Source: an uncultured Acetatifactor sp.
GTDB taxonomy: Bacteria > Bacillota > Clostridia > Lachnospirales > Lachnospiraceae
Reading direction: 5' to 3'
Length of the DNA stretch: 64,000 bases
NCBI GenBank assembly: GCA_947625675.1
Contig: CANQPH010000002.1
Location: forward strand, 35,811 to 99,810
Each line of letters begins with the position of its first letter. Position 1 is the first letter of the stretch. Under the pieces are notes generated by a model. It saw nothing but the letters and a program-made list of their open reading frames with translations, was not told the origin of the DNA and did not search any database. The translations under genes and the position numbers were made by a program. Below, piece by piece: positions 43,958-51,689 of this stretch.

Positions 43958-43986
43958 ATTGTAACCACTTCGTCCCAAAACCGCAA
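43958..43986 (-). promoter_or_regulatory. Probable promoter of gltX
   Basis: On the minus strand TTGCGG (43981-43986) and TACAAT (43958-43963) are 17 bp apart, about 70 bp upstream of the start. The -35 is weak. The rest of the 196-bp spacer holds CCGCAGT-type degenerate repeats and no gene. Confidence 0.45.
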
Positions 43987-44083
43987 GAAGAAATTTCACT
44001 GCCCCGCACTGCCGCAGTCCGCAGTGCCGCAAGCAACGGGGCCCGCTGCGGTAAATATATATTTATCACAGTGATCCGTACCC

Positions 44084-44722
44084 TCAATTTCCCAGCACTT
44101 TCTCCACCTTGCCCCTTAGCCAGGCGATCACGGGGCCCAGGAACAGCACCCCCAGCAGGGTGAACAGTCCGGCGGTTCCTCCCAGCAGGAAGCCGAAAAA
44201 CATGGCGGCGAAGTCCCAGGCCATGCGTACCGTACGGAAACTCACCTTCTGAAGCCTGCCTGCGATCAGGAAAGGAATGGCGTCAAAGGGGGACATGCCC
44301 AGATCTCCGGCGATATAGACCGCCGCCCCCAGCAGGAAAATGGGCACTGCCGGCACCAGGGAGCCGAAACGCACCAGGGGCGTCATCCAGATCCCCGGAT
44401 CAAGGAAGGAATCCAGGACGAAGGTGCCGAAATCCGTGATATAGCCGAGAAATACCATGTTGATGATAGTGCCGATCCCGATATATCGGCGTCCGTACAG
44501 GAGCATGGCCACGATCATGACGGCCTGCACCAGAACCTGCATATTGCCGTAACTCAAATGAAGCTGTCTGGCCATGCCCGACACGAAACTGGAATAAGGA
44601 TCCGTACCCAGATTCAGCTTCATCAGGACAGACAGGGACAAACCCATCATCAAATTTCCCAGGACCGCCAGAGTCAGGCGAAGGCCGAAATGATCCGGCA
44701 GGGAAAACTTTTGTTTATTCAT
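44084..44722 (-). CDS. YczE/YyaS/YitT-family membrane protein
   Basis: 212 aa with about five membrane segments. ATG 44722 has AGGAAG upstream. The opening LAVLGNLMMGLSLSVLMKLNLGTDPYSSF is typical of YczE proteins, and DLGMSPFDAIPFLI is the second conserved stretch. Function unknown; some relatives are implicated in product export or sensing. It follows the GH106-like gene by 29 bp and is the last gene of that unit. Confidence 0.8.
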   Translation of the reverse strand: MNKQKFSLPDHFGLRLTLAVLGNLMMGLSLSVLMKLNLGTDPYSSFVSGMARQLHLSYGNMQVLVQAVMIVAMLLYGRRYIGIGTIINMVFLGYITDFGTFVLDSFLDPGIWMTPLVRFGSLVPAVPIFLLGAAVYIAGDLGMSPFDAIPFLIAGRLQKVSFRTVRMAWDFAAMFFGFLLGGTAGLFTLLGVLFLGPVIAWLRGKVEKVLGN

Positions 44723-44751
44723 GTTCGATTCTTCCTCGTATAGCGTCCATT

Positions 44752-47700
44752 CTATTCCGTATAAATCACCGGGCCCGTCAGAATCCCCAGCTCCTTGAAT
44801 TGATACTCGTAGCTCCACTGATCCCCTGCGCTGCGGAAGGAATTGGCATCCTGATAAAAATAATAACCCTGGGTGTGATGAAGCTGTCCAAAACCGTTGT
44901 ACCGGTTCCCATAAAGCCGGATGGCGATCTCATGCTCTCCCGCAGGAATCCCCCGGACGGAAAGGTCATAAGGGGAATAAATGATGTTTCCCATCTCTTT
45001 CCCGTCCAGGAATACCTTCAGCAGGCTTCCCCGATAAGCGGGCACATGGATGCGGAAGTTCTCCGGGAGGGTAAGGCGGAACCGATACAGCAGATTCCCG
45101 GTGTAAAAAGGAAATCCCTGGGACACGATGTCCCCGAAGCCCAATTTTTTGACTGGAGAAGTCAATGTTTTCACGGCGCCGTTCACCCGCACTCCGAAAT
45201 CTCCCAGCAGATAAAAATTCTCCAGGTTGGTCCTGCTTCCCACAGGCACCTCCAGTTCCAGCACGTTCTCCCCCTGACGAAGTTCAGGCAGACGGAGCTT
45301 TTCGATGCAGGGATCCACGAACCAACCGTCCCGCTCCTTTTTCACAGGGACGCCGTTTAGCCGGATCCGTGCGTTCTCCCCATCCTCCAGGGCCAGCCAG
45401 GTCCCGCTTACAGGGATCTCGCTGGGAATCCGGAACCTTAAATGCAGCACGTCCTTCGGCGTTTCCGGGGCCAGCCGGTAAGGCTGCACCACTTCCTTGC
45501 GGCGGCGGGGCAGTCCCAGCCTGCTGCGCACCAGATTGTCGATCCGCAAGATCTCTTCTTCCGGACGAAGCTCTTCCAGATTCAGCCCATACTCCGCCAT
45601 ATCCAGGAGAAACAGATTGGGCTCTTCCGGGCAAACCTCCACTAAGCCCCGAACTCTTATAGCCTCCGGTTCTCCCAAAGCCCGGGAAGACAAAGACAGC
45701 CTTCCCCGCTCGGAAAGGGAGGCGGAAGCTCTCTCCGGCTCCTCTCCCCGTCCCGGCTTCAGGCGCAGCAGCATGCTGTCATGCATGTACCACCGACGCT
45801 CCAGGACGGTATTTCCCATCTCATATTCCGCCGAAACCGGAACGATGGCCCCGCTGCCGGTGTCATACAGGGTCAGTTCCCACTCTCCCCGCAGAACGAA
45901 CCGCAAGACTCTGCCCCCGTCTATATCCTTGCACTCCGGATTGTGACCGTTGGCAGCAAACAGCCACCGGCACTCTCCTTCCTGCCGGAATTGATGGAGC
46001 AGCCCCGTCTCCCGACTCCCGTCTTCCCGCAGGATTTTCATCAGGGAAAAAGGTTCCAGGGCCTTCCACAAGGCCTCCGGAAGCAGGGACGTCTTTTGCC
46101 CCTTCTCATAAAGGAGTCCCGGGACTTCCGAGGCCTCCCCGTCCATGTATTTCGGAGCCTCTCCGATGCACAGAAGCGTCCCTCCGGCCTCCCGAAAAGC
46201 CTCCAGCCTCTCCACCGTGGTGCGCCGCAGCGTCCTGCAGCCGCAGAGGATCACCGCATCATATTCCATTTCCCCCACCCGCAGGGGATTGCCGCCCTCT
46301 GCGCAGAAATGGGGCAGCTCGCTTTCCGAAAGATAATCAAAATCTATGCCCCCGAACAAAAGCGTCCCGGCCAGTTTCTGAAAGTCCTCTTCCATCCCGT
46401 CCCGGGCCGCCTTCGTCTGTTCCAGGGGCCCCAGGCACAGCCAGAAGCTTTCAATGGGATGCAGCACCGCCACCCGGACCAGGGGCTTACCCCGGGTCAG
46501 AGCGGTATTCAGCCTGGCGAAATGATCCTCTATGAGGGAAAACTGATCATACCAGGGAGATTGAGAACCGATGGAGGCCGGATAATCCCGCTTGGCCTCT
46601 CCCTTCATGGTCATCCAGTACAGATGAGGCACCCTCACCGTCACCCCCAGGGCAGCCTGCCAGTCCCCCTGAAGCTTATAGGTGCGGAAATCGCAGTCCC
46701 AGCCCGTCACGCCGTACAGCTCGGAGAGCAGGGCCATCCTGCCCGTCTGATGCAGGATGGATTGGGCCTGCTTGGCTGTGGTGTATTCATGGCGGTCGCA
46801 GAGCATGTCGATGCCGGGAACTCCGAAATGCCGGTAGCAGCGCATGGCTTCCCCCACGCTCGAGGTCTGCTCCTGCAGACTGCCCTCTCCCGGTATATGT
46901 CCCGCCAGGGCGAACCCTTTTTCCTCACACCATTTCCCAATCTGCCCGCAATAGGAATTCACGAAACGATCCGCCACATGGTTGCGGAAACGGTACCGGA
47001 AACGGGAAGCCTTCCCCTCCGGCAGCTCCCAGACCATCTCCGGGATTTTGTCCAAAAGGGCCTCCCCATATTCTCTTTCATAGGTATCCGGCAGATCGGA
47101 AGTCCAGGGCAGGAACATGTCGCCGGTGTCCCAGGGAGTGCGCAGCTGGGTTTGGGCTCCGATCTGAGGCTCGTCCGTAAAAATGCCGGGGATCGTTTTC
47201 CCGAATTCTTCCCCCACGGCATTCAGATACACTTCATGAGTGCTCGCAAGAAAGGCCCTGACGGCTTCCGGGTTCAGCGTATCCGCATAGGATGCGCCAT
47301 TGTACCAGGGGCTTGGAGCCCCATACTCCTGATAGGCGTACCATTTGCGGCCCCTGACTTCCCCTTCCTCTCCCTCTCGGAGCCGTCTGTAAGCTTTCAG
47401 GGTTCCGTCCTCCGAAAGCTCCACGTTGTAAACCGCCAGAAGCGTTCCGTTCTCCTGGCGGCGGCCTCTTTTCCCCGCTCCCGGCCGGGAAGGCGCTCCC
47501 CCGTCCTCCGCCCCGTAAGGCTGTGAGGTCAGCATCAGGACCTGGGAGGCATATTCCGGATGTTCCCTGGTCACGTTCCCCCCGGCGCTTCCGGAAGGCC
47601 ACCGGTCTTCATCGTACAGCCAGGCAAACATGCCTTCCCTGCGGGCCTTCTCCACGCAGAACCGAACATCCTCCAGGAACTCTTCCCCCAGATAGGGCGT

Positions 47701-47898
47701 GTCCAGACCGGTCCGCACATGCATAAAAAAGCCCCCGAAGCCCATTTTTTTCATGACTTCCATCTGACGCAGCAAGGTCTCCTTTTCCAGCCTGCCGTTC
47801 CAGGCCCAAAAAGGAAACCCTCGGTATTCGCAGGCGGGGTTTTGGAAGGAAGCCTCCGAAAGTTCTTCCCCGCCCTGTTCCTGATACAACATACGCAT
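44752..47898 (-). CDS. GH106-like glycoside hydrolase (alpha-L-rhamnosidase type)
   Basis: 1048 aa, no signal peptide, so probably cytoplasmic. The N-terminal CEYRGFPFWAWNGRLEKETLLRQ, FGGFFMHVRTGLDTPYLGEEF and FAWLYDEDRWPSGSAGG are strong marks of the GH106 barrel. FTDEPQIG and ALAGHIPGEGSLQEQ follow, then beta-sandwich domains to the C-terminus. GH106 enzymes cleave alpha-L-rhamnosides; the exact linkage is unknown. Three in-frame ATG codons (47907, 47898, 47892) compete; 47898 has AAGGA best spaced. A Gly/Arg-rich insert near residue 135 (GGAPSRPGAGKRGRRQ) fits the insert pattern of this genome. Between an MBL hydrolase and a YczE-type protein. Confidence 0.82.
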   Translation of the reverse strand: MRMLYQEQGGEELSEASFQNPACEYRGFPFWAWNGRLEKETLLRQMEVMKKMGFGGFFMHVRTGLDTPYLGEEFLEDVRFCVEKARREGMFAWLYDEDRWPSGSAGGNVTREHPEYASQVLMLTSQPYGAEDGGAPSRPGAGKRGRRQENGTLLAVYNVELSEDGTLKAYRRLREGEEGEVRGRKWYAYQEYGAPSPWYNGASYADTLNPEAVRAFLASTHEVYLNAVGEEFGKTIPGIFTDEPQIGAQTQLRTPWDTGDMFLPWTSDLPDTYEREYGEALLDKIPEMVWELPEGKASRFRYRFRNHVADRFVNSYCGQIGKWCEEKGFALAGHIPGEGSLQEQTSSVGEAMRCYRHFGVPGIDMLCDRHEYTTAKQAQSILHQTGRMALLSELYGVTGWDCDFRTYKLQGDWQAALGVTVRVPHLYWMTMKGEAKRDYPASIGSQSPWYDQFSLIEDHFARLNTALTRGKPLVRVAVLHPIESFWLCLGPLEQTKAARDGMEEDFQKLAGTLLFGGIDFDYLSESELPHFCAEGGNPLRVGEMEYDAVILCGCRTLRRTTVERLEAFREAGGTLLCIGEAPKYMDGEASEVPGLLYEKGQKTSLLPEALWKALEPFSLMKILREDGSRETGLLHQFRQEGECRWLFAANGHNPECKDIDGGRVLRFVLRGEWELTLYDTGSGAIVPVSAEYEMGNTVLERRWYMHDSMLLRLKPGRGEEPERASASLSERGRLSLSSRALGEPEAIRVRGLVEVCPEEPNLFLLDMAEYGLNLEELRPEEEILRIDNLVRSRLGLPRRRKEVVQPYRLAPETPKDVLHLRFRIPSEIPVSGTWLALEDGENARIRLNGVPVKKERDGWFVDPCIEKLRLPELRQGENVLELEVPVGSRTNLENFYLLGDFGVRVNGAVKTLTSPVKKLGFGDIVSQGFPFYTGNLLYRFRLTLPENFRIHVPAYRGSLLKVFLDGKEMGNIIYSPYDLSVRGIPAGEHEIAIRLYGNRYNGFGQLHHTQGYYFYQDANSFRSAGDQWSYEYQFKELGILTGPVIYTE

Positions 47899-47934
47899 TT
47901 TCCTCATTCCTTTTGGGAAAAAGAGCTTTCGTAG

Positions 47935-48774
47935 TCAGCTCTTATTTTTCCAGATCTTATTTTTATTGTAGATAATGTTGGCGAAGATCCCGTCTTCCCG
48001 CTCCATGCGCTCATTGACCCGCCTGGCAATGCAGGCCTCTGTCCCCATAAAGCGAAACGGCACGTCATCCGTCCTGCCGGCCTTGATTTCCCCGCACAGT
48101 GCGATGGCCTCCTCCAGAAGCTCCCTGCTCCCTTCCATGCTGCCGTGGCAGAGGAAAGTCCTGCTGTAGCGGCCCTGCAGCTTCTCCGCCAGACGCTTCA
48201 GATTTTCCTCATATTCCTCCACGGACAGGGCCTCTTTGTCGAAAAGGAAGGTAAAGTTGTTGCAGGCGTCCCCCAGGATCAGAATTTTATATTCCCGAAG
48301 CAGGAACACGAAGGTGCCCGGGGTATGGCCGGGCAGGGCATATGCCTCCACATGAACCTCTCCCAAATCGAACACCATGCCCTCCTCCAGTTCCTTGAAG
48401 GGATACTCCGGACAGGGCGGCACGAAATCCTCATCCTTCGGCAGATCCGCCGCAGAAGCGATACTGCCCTCCAGGTACTCTTTCCGCACCTCAAGAGGAC
48501 AATGACTGCGATAAAGGGGAATGTCTGCGGAAGCGAGATACACTTCTTCAAACTCCGGCGCCCCCAGAGCGTGATCCACGTGCCCGTGAGTGAGCGCCGC
48601 CGTGACAGGTTTGTAGGTCAGGGAATGCACCAATTCCTTCAACCCTCTCACGCCCAGGGAGGTATCCACCAAAAGGGCCCTTTCCTTTCCCTCGATCAAA
48701 TATAAAATCTCTCCTGATCCGGTATAGATCGCCGTGACCAGGTCATTGATATGCAGCGCACGATAAAATCCCAT
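47935..48774 (-). CDS. MBL-fold metallo-hydrolase
   Basis: 279 aa with GGAGAG before ATG 48774. The metal site HGHVDH is at 63-68, with further ligands in LPGHTPGTFVFLL, LGDACN and CHGS, a glyoxalase-II-like layout. The substrate is unknown. First gene of a three-gene unit with the GH106-like enzyme, behind a TTGACA/TAGATT promoter. A second, unrelated MBL gene closes the glycan operon at 54.8 kb. Confidence 0.88.
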   Translation of the reverse strand: MGFYRALHINDLVTAIYTGSGEILYLIEGKERALLVDTSLGVRGLKELVHSLTYKPVTAALTHGHVDHALGAPEFEEVYLASADIPLYRSHCPLEVRKEYLEGSIASAADLPKDEDFVPPCPEYPFKELEEGMVFDLGEVHVEAYALPGHTPGTFVFLLREYKILILGDACNNFTFLFDKEALSVEEYEENLKRLAEKLQGRYSRTFLCHGSMEGSRELLEEAIALCGEIKAGRTDDVPFRFMGTEACIARRVNERMEREDGIFANIIYNKNKIWKNKS

Positions 48775-48804
48775 GATGTCTCTCCTTCTGAAGATTATGA
48801 GATT

Positions 48805-48834
48805 AATCTACCACACACCCCTCCGTAATGTCAA
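48805..48834 (-). promoter_or_regulatory. Promoter of the MBL-GH106-YczE unit
   Basis: On the minus strand TTGACA (48829-48834) and TAGATT (48805-48810) are 18 bp apart, about 31 bp before ATG 48774. I see no convincing cre site. Confidence 0.6.
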
Positions 48835-48918
48835 TGAAAATCGAGGGAACGTTTCTAAAGCCGCACTACTCGCAAAGCTGCGCTATTCGCTTTCCGCCGC
48901 TCTGCGCCGAACACCCCG

Positions 48919-49626
48919 TCACTCTTCATAATCCCGGAGCAGTTCCGCTATGGCATCCAAATCAATGACAAGCTGCCCCTGATACAAACCCACCGGCACC
49001 TGCCCTTCCAGCCCGTAAATCGCCACGGCATTTTCTCCTTTTTCCTCAAAACGATATACGGCCAGATTCCTATCCTTCGGATCCAGGATCCAATACTCCT
49101 TTACCCCTGCGGCCTCGTATTTGGCCAGCTTTTTAATGCAGTCCTTGCGTTTGGTGGAAGGTGATAACACTTCCATCACAAAGTCCGGGGCGCCCATGAT
49201 TCCCCAATGGTGCAATTTACTCCGGTCGCAGAGAATTACCACATCCGGCTGCACCATAGTCCTGTCATCGCAGTCCAGACGGACGTCCACGGGGGAAGTG
49301 AACACTTTACAGTTCCCCTTGTTCTTTTTGAAAAAGTTCTTGATCTGCCAGCCCACCTCTCCCAATATTTCCTGGTGATACGTGGTCGGCGCTTCCATGA
49401 TAAAAAAAGTCCCATCGATCAGTTCCGCCCTCACGTCCTCCGGCAGGGCATAATAATCCTCCAGAGTGTACTCTCCCTGATGATCAAATTCCAAAAAATC
49501 CTTACGGGCTTCCGTGCCATAAACGAAACCCTCCTGCACCCCTGACGGTTCCTGCTCCTTTGGCAGGAGCCTTTCCGGCGAATCTTCATCCTTCGTCACA
49601 TTTTCTTCCAGCACCTTGCTTTCCAT
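48919..49626 (-). CDS. Uma2/DUF820 family putative endonuclease
   Basis: 235 aa; GGAGG lies 9 nt before ATG 49626. The restriction-like fold is marked by AELIDGTFFIMEAP, MVQPDVVILCDR, FVMEVLSPSTKRKD and KYEAAGVKEYWILDP, with the PD-(D/E)XK residues in order. The first 45 residues are an acidic, variable extension. Uma2 proteins are common in cyanobacteria and some Firmicutes and their role is unclear. The long leader (about 220 nt) from the promoter at 49857 holds a probable structured RNA. Confidence 0.85.
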   Translation of the reverse strand: MESKVLEENVTKDEDSPERLLPKEQEPSGVQEGFVYGTEARKDFLEFDHQGEYTLEDYYALPEDVRAELIDGTFFIMEAPTTYHQEILGEVGWQIKNFFKKNKGNCKVFTSPVDVRLDCDDRTMVQPDVVILCDRSKLHHWGIMGAPDFVMEVLSPSTKRKDCIKKLAKYEAAGVKEYWILDPKDRNLAVYRFEEKGENAVAIYGLEGQVPVGLYQGQLVIDLDAIAELLRDYEE

Positions 49627-49671
49627 TATATGAATCCTCCCTTCCTAAAAAACATCCGGCCTGCGCAAAAG

Positions 49672-49850
49672 AAAAAGACTCCCTTCCTGTGTGGGCGCTT
49701 GATTTCCTTGCTGACATGGTATTTTCTAATCTCCGGTGAAAACGGCGAAACGCCATAAACATCAGAATCTTAGAAGTTTCAGAATGGGCAGTTCCGCTAG
49801 GGATTGGCTTTCTAAGTCAATCCTTGGCAAAATAACCCATACGAGTTGAT
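49672..49850 (-). ncRNA. Candidate structured RNA or long leader upstream of Uma2
   Basis: A near-consensus promoter (49857-49885) would start transcription near 49850, and no ORF fills the next 220 nt. The RNA can form GGATTG/CAATCC (loop about 49807-49817), AUGGG/CCCAU, and AUGGCG-UUU-CGCCGU. The segment UUCUAAG (49775-49769) is exactly complementary both to the loop CUUAGAA (49816-49810) and, in part, to UUAGAA (49729-49724), so a pseudoknot or switch is possible. A T-rich tract (49676-49667) follows. Size and complexity recall clostridial structured RNAs such as the raiA motif, but I cannot confirm any family. Confidence 0.45.
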
Positions 49851-49856
49851 AGATTC

Positions 49857-49885
49857 AATATAGTACAAATGCTTCCAACTGTCAA
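49857..49885 (-). promoter_or_regulatory. Strong promoter for the candidate RNA and Uma2
   Basis: On the minus strand TTGACA (49880-49885) is a perfect -35 and TATATT (49857-49862) a near-perfect -10, exactly 17 bp apart. It lies 7 bp past the stop of the upstream lipoprotein gene. It is one of the best promoters in the window. Confidence 0.75.
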
Positions 49886-49891
49886 GGGAAT

Positions 49892-50644
49892 TTATTGCCC
49901 TTTTAACCCTTCAAACACCTGTCCAATATCAACTTCGGCACTGCCTTCATCGCCCTCAGAGCCTTCCAGCCATCTTGCAATTACGCTGTGATGTCCGTTC
50001 TGGATTTCCAGGGACAGGGAGTTCACCTGACTGTCGATCGTTTTGGACCGAATCAGTTCCTCCTTTACGGCCTCATCCAGGGAGGCGCATAGGACAGTTC
50101 CCTGCTCCCCCATCCAACTGATATAAGTGAATGGGAACGCTCCGACAGTGGACCAAATAACCTCCGTCACTCCGTCGCCGTCCAGATCCCCCGCATACAC
50201 GTCACCATCGCCTTCCACAAGGAGTTCTATCCCATCTCCGACACCAAAAAGCAGAACCGGGGCGGATGCGCTTCCTGCGGAATACTCAAATACAACACCA
50301 TCGCTGCCCAGAATATCCGTAAAAGCATACAGCTTATAATTGGGCAGATCCGCAGAAAGGTTTCCCGTCAAATCAAAGGTCTCCCCGCTCTCCTCATTTT
50401 TTGCCATGAGCCGGGACAGGAATCCGCCGGGGTAGTTCTCCGCATCCTCCGTGGGAGTTTTTTCAACAAAAAATGTCCACTGATCGTCATATTCAAGCAC
50501 AGGCTCAGATTCCCACGAGGCGTCTGAACCCAACTTTGTCATTCCCTTCTGGGGCTCATCCTCCGAAGTCAAATCGGACTCGGCACAACCTGTCATCAAA
50601 ATGATGAAAACGCATCCCATAAAAATCGGAATCAATTTTTGCAC
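49892..50644 (-). CDS. Hypothetical lipoprotein with acidic FG-GAP/dockerin-like loop
   Basis: 250 aa from GTG 50644, with AAGGAG 7 nt upstream. Lipobox LMTGC puts the lipidated Cys at residue 20. GDVYAGDLDGDGVTEVIWS is a DxDxDG calcium-loop motif as found in FG-GAP/VCBS repeats. The rest is beta-rich. Function unknown. It follows another lipoprotein gene by 44 bp, and that in turn follows the BlaI-M56 pair on the same strand. Confidence 0.7.
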   Translation of the reverse strand: MQKLIPIFMGCVFIILMTGCAESDLTSEDEPQKGMTKLGSDASWESEPVLEYDDQWTFFVEKTPTEDAENYPGGFLSRLMAKNEESGETFDLTGNLSADLPNYKLYAFTDILGSDGVVFEYSAGSASAPVLLFGVGDGIELLVEGDGDVYAGDLDGDGVTEVIWSTVGAFPFTYISWMGEQGTVLCASLDEAVKEELIRSKTIDSQVNSLSLEIQNGHHSVIARWLEGSEGDEGSAEVDIGQVFEGLKGQ

Positions 50645-50688
50645 CGGTAAACTCCTTTCCTAACCAGAAACTTTGTAAATAAGGATAT

Positions 50689-51519
50689 CTAATGATATTT
50701 CCATTCCGTCAAATCGATTTGGCCCTCCGGAACATTCTCATGGATTGTGGCCATTTCTCCATCCACCAGCCGCTTTTCCGTGTAAAGGAAACCGTCATCG
50801 TCATAATACTCGGTCAGGCTGGCAACGAGCGTCAATTTGTTCCCCGATGCCTGATATTGATTAACCTCGTACAGCCTGGCCTCATCGTGCCGCATTTCAT
50901 AGATGAGTCCCGTTTTGTCATCGAATGCGGAATTGGACAGATCCCGGTACCCTTCCAGGACTTCATAAAGGCCCTGCTCATTGTAAACGAAACACTCCCC
51001 CAAAGAGATCTGACCGCTGATCCCGTAATCCAGGAGAAAATCTTCCTTCCCGTCTCCGTTGACGTCCGTTCTGGTCACCGGCGTTCCAATCGTATCCGCC
51101 ATGATATCGAAACCGACAGGAATCACTAATTCCTGAAGCGTCTTCTCCCCGTCAAACACCCGGAAAGTTGTGACGCAGTCCTGACTGCCGCTTTTCCATA
51201 TCTGAACAGAATAGCGGCAGTCCTCAGAAAGATACCCGGAACAGGACATAAGCACCTCTTCCGGGTCTTCTGCAGCCTCACTAGGAGATGGAACGCTCCC
51301 CCAAACCGAGTCATTCTTCTCGGCCGTGCCGTTCTCCCGGGCTGCACTTTTCCCCTCGGCGGTACTGCTCCCCTCCGCAGTACCGCTCCCTTCTGTCATA
51401 CCTCTCCCTTCGACGGATCCTTCTCCCCCCGCAGCCCCTTCCGAACCGCCGCAGGCTCCCAACAACAAAGTTACCCCGATACATCCCAATACACACCGTA
51501 ACGCCGTGATCCTTCTCAT
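50689..51519 (-). CDS. Hypothetical lipoprotein with Gly/Thr/Glu repeat linker
   Basis: 276 aa; AGGAGGG precedes ATG 51519. The lipobox GVTLLLGAC places the Cys at 23. Residues 24-75 are a degenerate pentapeptide repeat (TEGSGTAEGSSTAEG), encoded by short tandem DNA repeats. The folded part carries TDVNGDGKEDFLLDY, an FG-GAP/calcium-loop motif like that of the next gene, so the two are distant paralogues. Function unknown; probably surface exposed. Confidence 0.7.
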   Translation of the reverse strand: MRRITALRCVLGCIGVTLLLGACGGSEGAAGGEGSVEGRGMTEGSGTAEGSSTAEGKSAARENGTAEKNDSVWGSVPSPSEAAEDPEEVLMSCSGYLSEDCRYSVQIWKSGSQDCVTTFRVFDGEKTLQELVIPVGFDIMADTIGTPVTRTDVNGDGKEDFLLDYGISGQISLGECFVYNEQGLYEVLEGYRDLSNSAFDDKTGLIYEMRHDEARLYEVNQYQASGNKLTLVASLTEYYDDDGFLYTEKRLVDGEMATIHENVPEGQIDLTEWKYH

Positions 51520-51552
51520 ACATCCCTCCTGTGCCAAACCGGCCTGCTCTTT

Positions 51553-51625
51553 CGTGATCTAACCAGGTTTATTTCTTTTGTGGTCTAAGCCAACCTATTT
51601 TTACGTGATCTAAACCGGTCTTTTC
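51553..51625. repeat. Three tandem 25-26 bp repeats upstream of the lipoprotein gene
   Basis: CGTGATCTAA (51553), TGTGGTCTAA (51579) and CGTGATCTAA (51604) head three units, each followed by a short AACC-type stretch and a T-rich end. They lie in the 170-bp spacer between the M56 fragment and the lipoprotein gene, where a promoter is expected. They could be regulator sites or leftover minisatellite. Confidence 0.6.
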
Positions 51626-51689
51626 AACTTCAGAATATCAGGGAGATGCATCCTCTTTTCATCCTGCGGGCATCATTTCTGCATCATTC

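Noticed and set aside
48919..49626. Uma2 protein as an insertion-sequence or restriction component
   Set aside because: No inverted repeats, transposase or methylase next to it; standalone Uma2 genes are common.
49640..49890. Known riboswitch or 6S/SRP/tmRNA identity for the leader RNA
   Set aside because: None of the conserved cores of TPP, SAM, cobalamin, ykkC, 6S, SRP or tmRNA could be recognised; kept only as an unnamed candidate.
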